Assembly: GCF_020360975.1 (NCBI RefSeq) | Contig: NW_025408680.1 | Location: 1,736,001-1,800,000, forward strand | Source of the DNA: Hirsutella rhossiliensis | Lineage: Eukaryota; Ascomycota; Sordariomycetes; Hypocreales; Ophiocordycipitaceae | Length of the DNA stretch: 64,000 nt | Reading direction: 5' to 3' | Part shown: positions 22,197 to 33,600 of the stretch, one piece after another | How positions within the stretch are numbered: position 1 is the stretch's first letter | Layout: the number at the start of each line of letters is the position of its first letter | The notes under the pieces: model-generated | The model's input: the letters and a program-made list of their open reading frames with translations, nothing else | The model's database searches: none | Told to the model about the DNA's origin: nothing | Translations under genes and position numbers: made by a program

Positions 22197-23340
22197 TTAT
22201 CCATGCCCTCGGCCCTTGCGGTCGTTCTCGGCCCCATCGCCACCCACGGCATTGCACGCAAAGCGGAGCTTCTCTGCGTCCGACACTTCCGGCGGTCCGT
22301 CCAATGCAAACATGCCGGAAGAGGTGATCTCGTTGATCGTTTTGGCTCTGTCATCGGGCTCAGCATCGTCAGTCCCGTCCGCTCCACTCCTCGGATTCTC
22401 GACTCCCCTGTCCAATACGTCTTGTCCTTGGAGGAGCTGGGCGAGGACTCCTTCGATCTCCGCCGGACTATCGTCGTCCATGGCCCGCTCTGCGGGCGGC
22501 ACGACCTGCGCCGTTCGCGTCTTCTCCCACGCAGACGGCTCGTTCCGCTCCATGCGGTCGTAGACCACCCGCGGCACACCGTGTGATGGTGTTCCCCAGC
22601 TATCCATTTCCGCCCTATCAATCTCAATATCGGCGTAATGGGGGTTATTCTTCTTCAACCAGATAAGCGCTCTCTCGACGACTTGACGCCTCACCGACAA
22701 GAGACCCGATAAGTCGCACGGTGCTGGCTTCTCCGCGCCCTGCCACGAGACGTGGATCTCGTCCATTGTTTGCCAGAGCGGGTGCGGGAGCACCCTTCTC
22801 GCCAGCTCCTGCACGTTGTTTGGAAACACCGTGATGTGGCCCTTGACATGTCTCGGATACCTCACTGCCTGCGTCTGCCCGCCCGGAATGTTATACCTCG
22901 TCACAAAGCCGTAACACGAGTTCAACGAGATGAGCTTCTCTTCGACCGGCGTCAGCCCCTTCAGCTCGTCGGGGAACATGTGCTCGCATCCGAGGCGACT
23001 GTGAAGGTGGACCGCCGACGACAGGCTCCCGCGCCCCAAGCATCGGGCACACTCCACACAAACCGAGACGGGCTCACCCCCGGGAAAGCAGCTTCGGCAC
23101 GCAAATGGTGAGCGCTCACCCCGAGGAACGGGACTTGATAGCCACTGATCCCACGGAATCTCCTCAACTCCTTCCTTGTACGCTTGCGGTAACACAGCCT
23201 GCAGGTCATTATCGGCAAGGTGCTCACATCGTGGAACGCCCGATAAAACTTTCGCACCGTCGATACCTTCCTCTCATGCGGTATTGGTGTGCACCAGGTT
23301 TGCTCCTTAGACAGCCTTTCCTTCGCGACGAATTCCCTTC
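22197..23340 (-). pseudogene. RepHel C, N-terminal DUF6570-like region
   Basis: The block runs from ELQAEDLASVLLYLE (about 23,340-23,380) through CTPIPHERKVSTVRKFYRAF, CRLCYRKRTRKELR, CRSC and CVEC pairs, LNSCYGFVTRYNIPGG, YPRHVKGHITVFPNN, DEIHVSWQGAEK to ITSSGMFALDGPPEVSDAE. The main frame, 22,197-23,195, is 332 residues long and uninterrupted. One base is missing just after YLE, exactly where copy A also lacks one, so this shift was inherited by both or marks an unrecognised start. A second change lies near 23,190. Confidence 0.75.
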
Positions 23341-23394
23341 GAGGTAAAGCAAGACACTGGCCAAATCCTCTGCCTGCAGCTCACTCCTCCTCTG

Positions 23395-23960
23395 CCTCGG
23401 ATGGCTTCCTCGAGTACGTTTCGTCGGGGTCTGGTCTCGGTCACGCTGGCGGTTCCTCTTTCTCTGTTCTACGGCCTGCGAGGATCTTTCCGCTGCCTCG
23501 TCTCGCCACGGCCGATCTTGTTCTCCCGCCGCCGCCTGGCGTGATGGCCGTGGTGGCAACCATCCGGATGACTGCGTATCTCCTGCCCTGCCTTGCATCT
23601 CTCTGGGTTGGGTTGGCTGAACGAGGGCTCCTGACGACTCCAGACGACATCGTGACAGCGGTTGCCGGCCAATCCTGTCCCGCCTGGCATCCGGATGACT
23701 GTATATCTCCCGCTCTATCTTCTATTGCTCTAGGTTGGATTGGCCGAATGAGGCGCTCCTGACGGCTGTAGACGAAATCCCGACACTGTTTGCCGGCCGA
23801 CCCTGTCCTTTCTGGCGTGATGGCGGCGGTGGCCACCGTCCGGATGACTGCGTATCTCCTGCGCCATCATCCATCTCTTGAGGTCGGATTGGCCGAACCA
23901 GAAGCTCCTGACGACTCTAGGCGAGTTCCCGACAGGGCTTGCCGGCCGATCCTGTCCTCC
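23395..23960. repeat. Tandem repeats upstream of RepHel C
   Basis: The unit types are the same as in copy A: one unit with CGAGTACGTTTCGTCGGG and GGTTCCTCTTTCTCTGTTC (23,400-23,590), then three units of about 140 bp with GGTTGGCTGAACGAG, GATTGGCCGAATGAG or GATTGGCCGAACCAG (near 23,600, 23,739 and 23,887). After 23,960 single-copy upstream sequence related to A continues to the accessory ATG, including the roughly 260-bp block that is duplicated in A. Confidence 0.6.
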
Positions 23961-24888
23961 TGGGCGGCAGGTGTCCCTCGGAGCCCATTGGCCCTGTCCG
24001 CGCACCACGGCTTCGCCTTCCAGACGTGCCTCTGGACGCCCTCCACGAGCCCTCCTTCGAGGAGGAACTATCGACGTTAGTCGTCCTTTTCCGCGGCCAG
24101 CCGCCTCGCCGACTTCCCTTGGGCAACGCTCTTTTGAGTGCCTCTGCCTGCTCTCTTCGTGAGGCATCGTCGGCCGCCGCGGCCGGCTTGGCCTCAATAG
24201 GCCGGAACCTGGGTGCCGCGTTTCCTTGACTTTTGTGGCCCGACGCCCGCTTCGGCCCTTCGTCCATTGCGATCGGTCTCGCCGCCGCGATACTCGTCGC
24301 AGCAGCGGCCGCTGCTGCTGTCCCCGTTCGCACTCTCCTGCCACCGATCTTACCTCGCGGCTACGATTCTCCCCATGCTGGTGCTGTCTTATCGGCAAGG
24401 CTCCGCAAACGAACGATAGATTAGGAAGCCTTCGCCCGGGATATACCCGAGATTGTCTCGCTTCCTGGCAATGGCGTTCCGCCGCGTTGGCATTCTTCTT
24501 GCTAACGGTTATATCCTTCCTTGTTAATATCCCCTTTCTGCATTAGACCTCTCCTCTCTCGGACCTGCCGGGCTTCCTTTGTACCTATCGACAGGCCTAT
24601 CTGCCGACAGCCCTAGTTTTCGCCATCCTATGCCGGTAGCCCTGCCGGACACTTTAATCCGCGTCGCCCTTGCTGCCCGATCAGTACCCAGCTCCGCAAC
24701 ACCACGACGCATCTCTTTGACGTCTGCTTACTTACAGCGGCAAGGCTCCTCGCTCTTCCCGGCGAATCCATACCACTATTGATCTACTATAAGTGCGTCT
24801 ACGCTCGACTTCTTCCTACTCCTTTCTTGACGCTGAGAACCCGTCCTTTAGTGCGTGCAAGTGGCCTATCGACCTGCGCAGATGCACT

Positions 24889-26203
24889 ATGTCTTCCTCT
24901 CTACTTCGTACCGATATGCCCGCACCGCACCTTCGAAAGCCGCTCGATAGCCAAAGGGGCGCTGGCGGTGAGATGTCTATGATGTCTTTTGTCCAGCCGG
25001 ACTGTCCTGCTAGATTTTCCCACCAGGACGACCACCGCATCAGGGTCTTAACGCCGAGGCCATGGCCCGCGTCTTCCTGCCTCCTCCCGCCTGGCTGCTC
25101 GCGACGGAATATGCGCCCCTCCGATCGGATGCCGATGATTCCCCGACATCCGTCTTTTTTAGCCTCAACCTCTCCATCTACGGCCAGCCTATTGATCCTC
25201 CGACTGGACCGAAGAGTGGTTTTCATGCATGCCCGCGTCCACCCCTACGCGCTCGCATGGGAGGTTGAGCAACGCGACGGCCTCGAGTCTGACACGGGCC
25301 GCACCTTTCTCTATACGATGCCCGCCCTTGTCGTCCGCGATCAGGGCTACCAGCCGTAAGCCGTGCCCTGACCCTTCGCGAGTGCCGACGAAACGGTATA
25401 TGGCTAAGATGGGCTTGAAGTGTTCTCCTAGGCTCTTTGCCTCCATGGGCGACTTCCTGCATCCCGCCTATTGTTTCCTTTACCGGCCTTATCGTCGGCA
25501 CCGGCCACTCCTCGCTGCGGCGGGACCTACTGCCCGGTCCAGGCGCCGCCCAACTTAACTGTTGCGGATTTGTCCGCCTTTCTACCTATGTCGCTCCTGG
25601 GATGCCTAATAAGGTCCCCTTCAAGGGCTTCCACCCGTTCCAGGTCTTCGTTATCTTCCCTGTTCGCGCTAACCCTGGGCCATCTTGTGTAGGAAGATGG
25701 CCGAGAGGCAGGACTCTCAATTTCAGCCTAACGTCCCTTTACCTGCACAGGCAAGGTCGCTGGCCTGCTCCGTCATGATGTCATGCTCTACCCCTGGCTC
25801 GGACCGGGACAACGTCTTTATCGTCGTCCCGGATTCCTGGACTTTTCTCGACAAGGCCGCCGCCGCCGTCACCACGATGGCACCGCTTCTCTCTACGCCA
25901 CAGAGGCAACAAGCTTCCTCCGCTTCCGCGGCCTTCCGGGACGTGCGCGCTGCCTCTTTGTCTTTGATCACCCCTGGCACCCTCCCGCTCAGTCCTCCAC
26001 CCTTGGCTTCGGCTTCGCCCTCGACCGGCCACCTTACGCCGCCCGGGAAACGATATTGCCCTGAGCCTGCCGATACGCCGACGAAGCGACCGTGTCTGCT
26101 GCATAAGGCCCCGGTGATCTCGTCTTCCCTAAGCCCGCCTCCTCTGCTACCCACTCGTTCTCTGTTTCGGCTGCCTCCGCCGCTCATGAGCCGGACAACC
26201 TAA
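24889..26203 (+). pseudogene. Helitron accessory gene, copy C (unknown family)
   Basis: ATG at 24,889 gives MSSSLLRTDMPAPHLRKPLD, GGEMSMMSFVQPDCPARFSH, then the frame breaks near 25,050. VFLPPPAWLLATEYAPL, FSLNLSIYGQP, RVHPYALAWEVEQRDGLE and RDQGYQP follow in shifted frames. A GTAAGC...CCTAG intron probably spans about 25,357-25,428. The downstream half reads LLRRDLLPG, CCGFVRLSTYVAPGMPNK, GFHPFQVFVIFPVR, then shifts again near 25,675; FIVVPDSWTFLDK and TPTKRPCLLHK are near the end. Compared with copy A (PTKRPRLLHK) one arginine of the nuclear-signal-like motif is cysteine here. Overall it is more broken than copy A. Confidence 0.6.
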
Positions 26204-26299
26204 GCCGGGTCCTGACTTACGGGACTCTTCCCTCGATTCCATTGTCGCCCATGGCTTGGGCTCGCCGGCCCGTCCGCTTCGAAACCGCCACCTATCTAA

Positions 26300-26860
26300 G
26301 AAAGCTACGGAAATGGAATAGCGTACGCTGCTATAACTCCTTAAATGGGAAGTGTTTTTCGTCCAGCCTGGCTGCCCCTTGGTCGTCGTTACCTTTCTGC
26401 CTCTGTACATCTGTCTGCCCCTTGTCTAGACGTTTTGCCTTGAGGAACGAGGAACGAGTGACGAAAGGTTCTTAGGGTTCCTCCCCGGGGAGAAAAAAAA
26501 TTCGCCATCGATTTCCCCCCCGCAAATGCCGCCCTCTGATTCGCTGGCGTTCTCGCTTTTGATTCGTCAGTTGTTCTTTTCTCGCTTTTGATTCGTCGAT
26601 GTTCTCGCTTTTCATTCGTTAATAAATAAAAATGCATAATGCCCTGCCCTTGCTGCCCCTTTTAGTTCCAGCTGCGCAGTTCGCTTCCAACGCCTCCGTA
26701 GACCATACGCCGCCGCAGACCACATAGAGGAAGGTGCCCAAGCCGGCCCGGCTTCTAACTCCGCCATAGACCACACGCCTCCACAGACCACCCCCTTCGC
26801 CCGTCCTCCTGGCCCTTAACCTACACTCCTTTTACGTCAGAAGTGTGGAAAATGCAGGGC
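26300..26860. other. Junction between Helitrons C and D
   Basis: There is no gene. It holds the shared motif GCCTTGAGGAACGA (26,437-26,450), three spaced copies of TCTCGCTTTTGATTCGTC or variants (26,550-26,620), a short A/T-rich stretch AATAAATAAAAATGC, and a pair of GACCACACGCC-like repeats (26,700-26,800). From about 26,800 it matches the left end of copy B. Confidence 0.45.
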
Positions 26861-26867
26861 GCCTGCG

Positions 26868-29800
26868 TTACCTGCGGAGCCAGTCGGCCGCCTCCTGTGT
26901 TGTCTGCCTGCTAAGCTCCTCTAGCCGGGCCTGCGCTGCCGTCATCTCCTCAGGCACCCGGTTCCCCACTAGGTCCCGCTCCGCACCTCTGATACGAGCA
27001 TGATGCCGTCGAGCGTCGGGCACCGCGACAGCTGCACGTATAGGCTATACGGGTCGCACGACGACGGCACCGCCCTCCCTCGACCGTCGTCATCCTCGCC
27101 CCCGCAGCTCCAGCGCCACGCGCTCTGGCGTCCCGCCCTGCACCTTATAGTCGGTGCAGGCGAAGGCCGCGGCGCACGGCAGGCCCTCCGGCTGACGTCG
27201 TTGCGCTGCCATGGCCGCTTCCGCTGCGCTGTGATCTTGACGCTGATGGGCGTTAGCAGGATCGTCCCGGCAGGCATCCCGACGAAGTGGAAGTCCTTGG
27301 TCGTCTCCGAGGCCAGCACGATGCCCGCCGGCGGCCGAAGTGCATGATGAGCTCCGCCGAGACGCGGTGGCCGGGGAAGGCGCGGTCGGGGATGACGTCC
27401 ACCGCCGTGTACCCGGCCCCGTTCACAAGCTTTAGCCCCTGGTGCGTGTTCTGGTTCACGACGACCGGCATGCCTGGCACGAAGAGGAAGACGGCCGGCA
27501 CCGGGGTCGCGCTGTCGTCGCCCTGGCCTAGCATTAGCACCGCCTCCTCTTCCGTCGGCACGCCGTCCCTCCACTTATGCTCGGAGAGGAAGACGCGCGC
27601 CGCCGTCCGCCGCCTCTCCCGGAACGCGAGCGCCGCCTCTAGGTTGAGGTTCCAGCGGTTCCGGTTGAGCGGCGTCACCACCGTCAGGCCCGTCTCCCAC
27701 GGGATCCGCCTGCCCGGCCGGTAGCATCTCGAGTTGAGCAGCTCTAGGTCCGACCGGTCCTGCTCGCCCCGGCGGATCCGCCCGAGCAGCCGCCGCAGCT
27801 CCGGGTCGCCGGCGGCCCGCATCTGCTCGTCTAGCATGACGACCGTCGTGAAGCGCCGCCACAGCGCGTGCGCCTTGTCGTGCTGCCGCCGCTGCTCGGC
27901 CGCGAACGCCCCGTCCTCGTCCCACGCCACCGCCGCGCTCGGCAGCAGGATCGACCGTTCCTGCACCGGCCGGAACTGGTGGAAGTCGCCGCAGAGGATC
28001 ACTACCGGGATGCCGCCGAAGTCCCGCGCCGACCCCCGCAGCCGGCAGAGCTGCTCGTTGGCGGCGTGCAGCGTCCGCGCCCCGAGCATGCTGACCTCGT
28101 CGATCACCAGCACCTCCTTCTCCTGCCAGTCCATCCGCGACCGGCCGTCGACGAAGCGCTCGCCCTGGCCCGCCAGCCGTACGCCGTCAATGTCCTCGTC
28201 GCCCCTCCGCCCGGCCGCCCTGGCCGACCGTAAGGCCGCAGGCCGAGTGCAGCGTGATGCCGTTGATCCGCGCTGCCGCCATCCCCGACGTCGCCGTAAC
28301 CAGTACCCGGCTCGATAGGTCCCTCCGGGCGAGCAGCTCGACGAGCGCCTCGATGACGCGCGACTTGCCGGTGCCGCCCTCGCCGCCGATGAATAGGCAG
28401 AGCTGGCCACCACCGTCGCCGCCTGCGTCGTCGCCCCGCCGGATTCGGTCGAGTTGCCGGCACACGATTAGGAGGGCGATGGCCTGCTTCTCGTTGAGCG
28501 TGAGCTGGCCCGCCAGCTCCTGCCGGGGGCGACGAACGAGCTCGACGGGCCGAGCCGCACGCGCACCCCCGCCGCCGTGCCTGCGTCTGCGTCGCCGTCG
28601 GCCGCCGTTACGTCGATGTCGTCCTCGCCGAAGCCCCCCATCACCCCGCGAAGGGCCGCGCCGCGTCGGCCCCGACGCCCGCCGCCGCCCGCCGCCCTGG
28701 ATGCCCTGGATCGCCCGCTCCCGCTCCGCGCCGCGCTCCTCTGCTGCGACTTGATGGCCCGCACCTCTTCTTGCCGCGGCAGTGCCGCCCCCGACAGCGC
28801 CGAGCCCGGTAGGTTCACCCGCCTGCCTGCCCTCTCGTCCGCCACCACCGTCGCCGCGAGCTCGGCCGCCGACCCGAGCGCCGACTGCTGGAACCGGCAG
28901 AGCTGCTGCGTCATCGCTAGCAGCTCTGTTGACTGCGCCGTGACTTGTCCCGCGCTGGCGGCGTTCCGGACGACGTCGATGAGCCGAGCCGCGTCGCCCG
29001 CCCCGCCGGCGCGGTATGCCTCCTCGCCCCTTCGGCCGCCCCCTGCCTTCGTCGTCGGCCTGCGGCGCCGTCATACCGCCCTCCTCGGCCGTGGCGGCCC
29101 ACTGCTTGGCGTCGCGCTTCGCGTCCTCCGCCGACCGCCGGAGGAGCTGCACGTTGTCTGCGAGCCGCGCGACCCTCGGCGCCAGCGACTCTGCGCCCGT
29201 GCCCAGATGTTGTTAATGTCGCCTGCCTCCTCGCCGAGGAAGGACTCCCACGGCACGAATAGGGCCAGGTGCTGCACCGCCGCCCTAGATGCTGTTAGCC
29301 GATGCCCCTAGCTGCTCTGCCTTCCTCTTAGGCGCCCCCCGTCTTATAGTACGCACCTCCGGTGGCACGACTCGTCGTCTTCCTCGCTGAACTCCTTGCT
29401 GAGGTATCCGTCGACGCATACAGTCGCCCCGCAACCCGGCCGCCTAAGCGCCTGCACCCAGCCCTTCCCCGACGCCCAGCTCTCCGCGAAGGGTACCTCA
29501 CCCCAGCCCGCCATACCGTCGGCGCCGCTGCCGTTTTGCTTTAACCTTACAAGCGATGCGTAGTCATAAAGGCAGAGGCCCGCAGGAGCTCGCCCGGTGC
29601 CGGTAGGCCTCGACGAGAGGATCCTCAGGCCAGCCTCCTCGACGACGACCGTCTCGTCCGGCGCGTCGCCCGTCGCCTCGGCGCCGCTCGCCCGTCGGAG
29701 GTGCCGCCACCGGCGGAAGACGGCCCAGTAGAGCTGGTTTGCGTTTATATACGCCCACGCTGAGCCGCTGCTAAACTCCGCCGGGTACCCTAGGAGGTGC

Positions 29801-29904
29801 GCGATCACCTCGACCTGCGACAGCGGCCGCTCCGTAAAGACTCGATTCGCCGCCTTAAGCAGGAACGTTCTCGTCTTATTCCCCTACGGGGTCCGCCGCC
29901 GTCG
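26868..29904 (-). pseudogene. RepHel D, PIF1-type helicase and linker
   Basis: It has the same domain order as copy B: linker (CLYDYASLVRLKQN), LTLNEKQAIALLIVCRQLD, Walker A GGEGGTGKSRVIEALVELL (about 28,335-28,390), TATSGMAAARINGITLHSA, Walker B VLVIDEVSMLG (about 28,090-28,115), CGDFHQFRPV, LDEQMRA, TVVTPLNRNRWNLN and VQLSRCPTLDGIMLVSEVR. The stop TAA is at 26,868-26,870. Frame changes occur near 28,200, 27,340, 27,100 and 26,985, each a one-base difference in a C or G run compared with B. The whole helicase core from 27,360 to 28,190 is open in one frame. Confidence 0.8.
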
Positions 29905-31298
29905 CTACCCTTCGGCCCCGCCCTCCCGGCCGGCGTCGCGGTCGGCGCCACTTCTGTTGCCCTCTCCCGTCGGCTCTAGCACAGGAAGGAACTCGGCCGC
30001 GGCGGCCACACGCTTCCACACCGGGTCCTCTACCTTCGTCGCATAGTTAGTAATATAGTAGATTAGGGCCATGGTCTTGCGCTGCGTCGCGATGAACGAG
30101 ATGTCGTGGTTGTGTCGTAGCCCCACTGCCATCGCCCTGTTCCACCGGTTCACCATGCTATGCGTCCGCCGGATCTCGAGCACCCCGTCCGCCGTCAGCG
30201 CCGTCCTCTCCACCAACCTCCACGGCGCCTTAAACCGGCAGAGGTCCCCCTTCCGCGCCCCCACGCCGAGCGAGTATTTTACGCAGGTCGCGCTATGCGT
30301 ATGGATCTGCGTCGCGCCCGCGCAGAAGTTGGCCTCCTCGTCGAAGGTGTCCGTGAAGCGCGCGACGTCGTCGAGCCGCGACGATATGTCCGCCGTGGCC
30401 GACCGCTCTGCCTGCATGGCACAGTAACCTTCTGCGTCTAGCTCCTGCGGCCTCGGTTCAGCTTAGGCCCCTCAGCCTGCCCCAGATAGGGGGCATCGGG
30501 GGGGGGGGGTTTGTGTTAAGGCGGCCGCCTTACCTCAGAGAAGACGCTATCTACGTAGCGGACGATGCGCTCCCGGTACGCCGCCTGCTCCTCCGCGTCC
30601 GGGCCGGCGAGCGCGTCGCCAATGCCCGCGTTGCCCCTTAGCCAGAGGAGCCCGTGGATGTGGAGGGCGCCTCGCTCGTTGGTCTCTACCGCCCCGTAGT
30701 ATGCGCCGACGTGGCCGAACACCGACTCCTCCCCGACGTTGACGTAGTGCTCGAAGAAGAGCGTCATCTCCCGGTGGAAGAAGACGGCCGAGCTCATCGG
30801 GTCCGATATGGCCAGCCGCGTCCGCTTATACGCGGTCCCTAGGTCACTTAGGAAGGCCTCGGCCTCGTCGGGGTCGCGGCCGCGGTGCGCCGCTAGCCGT
30901 AACTTTACTAGGTTCGTAATGTCGTTCGGGTTCAGCGTGAACCAGATAGCCGGCACCCCGTACCTAACGATGAGGGATAGTATCTTCTTCCGCATACTAA
31001 GGCGGCTCTCCCTCGACATTGGCTGCCGGTAGCCGAACACGGAGAGGGACCGGAGGAGCTCTTTTACCCCGTCGTCGCTAGTCTTACCTGTGGCCTCGAG
31101 CTCGGCCCTGGCCGCCTCGAGCCTCTGCGCCGTTAACGACTTTAGTAGGCCCTCGACCCTTGCGAAGTTCTTCCTCGCTACGCCTAGCATGCTGGCCTGG
31201 CGGTTCTTAGACCGCACGCCCATGTTAAAGACAAGGAAGGCGAAGATAGGTGCGTCGCGAACCGGCCGCCGTGACGCCGCAGCACGACGTCGGCCCAT
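29905..31298 (-). pseudogene. RepHel D, Rep nuclease domain
   Basis: An open frame from 30,516 carries NMGVRSKNRQASMLGVARKN, FTLNPNDITN, FFHREMTLFFEHY and the HUH motif in GALHIHGLLWLRGN (about 30,645-30,675). After an intron at 30,438-30,533 the second frame (29,905-30,417) carries THSATCVKYSLG, HNHDISFIATQRK and YYITNYATK (about 30,036-30,065). Unlike copy B, the T run near 31,070 is intact. A missing G near 31,250 shifts the upstream frame, and B is intact there. All catalytic motifs are visible. Confidence 0.8.
30438..30533 (-). other. Intron in RepHel D
   Basis: The minus strand reads GAG|GTAAGG...CTAG|ACGCAG, 96 bp, orthologous to the copy B intron at 10,272-10,371. It includes a long C run on the coding strand (G run on the plus strand near 30,498-30,510) that copy B lacks. 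Confidence 0.7.
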
Positions 31299-31373
31299 GC
31301 CTGGAGCTTCATGTTCCGCGTCGACATAAGGCCCTCTGCAACCCGCTCCGCCTGGGCGCCCTGGTTCCCGACG

Positions 31374-32766
31374 CTAGGGCCCGCGCTCTCTCCCGCGGCG
31401 TCCTCGTCGGCGAGCCTCGGCCCGCCTAAGCCAAAGGGGAACAGGGTCGGAAAGGCCTTTGCAAAGAAGGAGGCGTCCGCCGAGTCGGCGAAATCCTCGC
31501 CGCGTCGCACCTGTATGTACGGCTCGCCGTCGCCGCCGTCGCCCGACGCCCCTCTGGCCGCCGTCCCTACCCACGTCCTCGGGCTGGCGCGCGCTCCTCG
31601 GGCCCGACCGCGTCGCGGCGAAGCGAATCTTCTCGGCGTCGGCCACATCTGGCGCCCCATCTAACGGGAACATGCCGGAAGACGTTACCTCATTGATTAC
31701 GTCCCCGTCCTCTTCGGGCCTAGCGCCGTCCCTGTCGTCGTCCTCGCACGTGAGCCCGACGTCGCGGCTCCCCTCGGCGGGGTCCTGGCCCTGCCTTAGC
31801 ATCGCGAGGACCTCCTCGATCTCGGCCGCGCCTCCGTCGTCCATGGCCCGCTCCGACGGCGGCACCACCTGCGCCGTCTGCGTCCTCTCCCGCGCCGACG
31901 GCTCGTTTCGCTCCAGCCGCTCGCACACCACCGGCGGCACCCCGTGCGGCGGCGCCCCAGCTGGCTATCTCCGCCGCGTCGATCTCGACCTCGCCGTAGA
32001 GCGGGTTGTTCTCCTTGAGCCAGGCCAGCGCCCTCTCGACCGCCGACCGCCTTACCGACAGCAGGCCTGATAGGTCCCGCGGCCCGGGCCTCTCAGCGCC
32101 CTGCCACGAGACGTGGATCTCGTCCATGACCCGGACCAGCGGGTGCGGGAGCACCTTGGCAGCCAGGCCCTGCACGTCGTTCGGGAACACCGTGATATGG
32201 CCCTTGACGTGCCTCGGGTACCTCACGCTCTGCCTCTGGCCGCCGGGGATGCTATACTTCGTCACGAAGCCGTAGCACGAGTTGAGCGAGATGAGCTTCT
32301 CCTCGAGCGGCGTGAGGTCCTTTAGCTCGTCGGGGTACGCGTGCTCGCAGCCGAGCCGCCCATGGAGGTGCATGGCCGGCGACGCCCCCTCACGCCCGGC
32401 CCATCGCGCGCACTCTGCGCAGACCGCCACCGGCCTGCCCTCCGGGAAGCAGGCTTGGCACCCGAACGGGGACCGCCCGCCCCCCGCAACACCGCTCCGC
32501 GACCCCCCCCCCCCCCCCCCACGCCCTCCCCTCAGCTCCCCCTTGGCCCGCTTCCGGTAGCATAGCGTGCAGGTCGCGATCGGCAGCGTGCCAGCGTCGT
32601 GGAACGCCCGGTAGAACTTCCGCACCGTCCTCACCTGCCTCTCGCGCGGCACCGGCGCACACCACGTCTGCTCGTGAGCCAGCCTCTCGCCCGCCTCGAA
32701 CTCCTCGTCGAGGTGCCGCAGCGCGCTGGCTAGGTCCTCGGCCTGCAGCTCCCTTGGTCTCGGCAC
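31374..32766 (-). pseudogene. RepHel D, N-terminal DUF6570-like region
   Basis: The frame 31,720-32,766 reads PRPRELQAEDLASALRHL, EQTWCAPVPRERQVRTVRKF, CTLCYRKRAK, CQAC and CAEC pairs, LNSCYGFVTKYSIPGG, YPRHVKGHITVFPND and DEIHVSWQGAE. The codon equivalent to the copy B start is GTG here (plus-strand CAC instead of CAT), so the expected ATG is lost. A run of about 18 C near 32,503-32,520 encodes a glycine stretch absent from B. Frame changes lie near 31,960 and 31,420. Confidence 0.75.
32503..32520 (+). repeat. Poly-C tract inside RepHel D
   Basis: About 18 consecutive C bases lie within the DUF6570-like coding block, where copy B has ACCACCCTCCCACG. It adds a glycine run to the predicted protein. 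The exact length may be unreliable. Confidence 0.6.
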
Positions 32767-33059
32767 CCTTTCACCGACCCGGGCGCGTTTCCGCTCGGCC
32801 TGCCCACTACTAAGATGGCGTTTCCTCTTCTGCTCTTCCCTCGCCTGCCGTCTTATCGCCGATCTACCTGCGTCCGGTTAGCTATCACCGCTACACGCCT
32901 TTACCTCGCTCTACGACCGTACCTGCCGAGGCGCTATCTCTGCCGCCAACAAGCAGCCCGGCTGCGGCCGGAGTTGTGGCGGGGATCTCGGCCCTGCTGG
33001 CCGGCCGGGACTGGATGGCTCGCGGCGAGTGCTGGCTTCCGATCGAGACTACGGCCGAG

Positions 33060-33600
33060 CTAGTCCCGCTTGACGGCGGCGAAGGGCCGGCGGCCCTCCA
33101 AGTCGGTTGTGGCCGAATATCCCGCGGAACGTCCGAACTTCTCGTCGGCGGCGGCGAGGCCCGGCGGCCTCCACCGTCGGCAGAGGCCGGATTTCCCTCG
33201 GTGCGCGCTGGCTTTTCCTGAGGCCGAGACGGCGCTAGGCCCGCCTTGCGGCAGCCGGCGCCCTGCCGCCGTCGGTGTCGACAGAGCCTGGATATCCCGG
33301 CGCGTCCGAACTTCTCGTCGGCGGCGAAGGGCCGGCGGCCCTCCATGTCGGCTGTGGCCGAATGTCCCGCGGAACGTCCGAACTTCTCGTCGGCGGCGGC
33401 GAGGACCGGCGGCCTCTACTGTCGGCAGAGGCCGGATTTCTCTTGGTGCGCGCTGGCTTTTCCTGAGGCCGAGACGGCGCTGGGCACGCCTTGCGGCAGC
33501 CAGTGCCCTGCCGCCCTCGGTGTCGGCGGCAGCCAAGTTGCCGCCGCGCTTGGTGTCGGCCGAGGCTGGATATCCCGCGGCATGACTCGGCCTGCGCTGA
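33060..33600. repeat. Tandem repeats upstream of RepHel D
   Basis: GC-rich units of about 90-190 bp contain GGCGGCGAAGGGCCGGCGGC, GAACTTCTCGTCGGCGGC, GGCAGAGGCCGGATTT and CCTGAGGCCGAGACGGCGCT. Blocks at about 33,070-33,250 and 33,300-33,490 are near-duplicates. The repeats are homologous to 12,830-13,262 of copy B but with an extra unit. No gene is supported. Confidence 0.6.

Larger units (their letters stand above)
17478..26450 (-). mobile_element. Helitron copy C (subfamily 1), near full length
   Basis: This minus-strand Helitron has RepHel (17,535 to about 23,340), upstream repeats (23,395-23,960) and a divergent accessory gene (24,889-26,203). It has no MYND gene. Sequence and upstream repeats match copy A rather than B and D. 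Ends are approximate: the right end is set at GCCTTGAGGAACGA (26,437-26,450). It abuts copy B on its left and copy D on its right in head-to-tail order. Confidence 0.8.
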
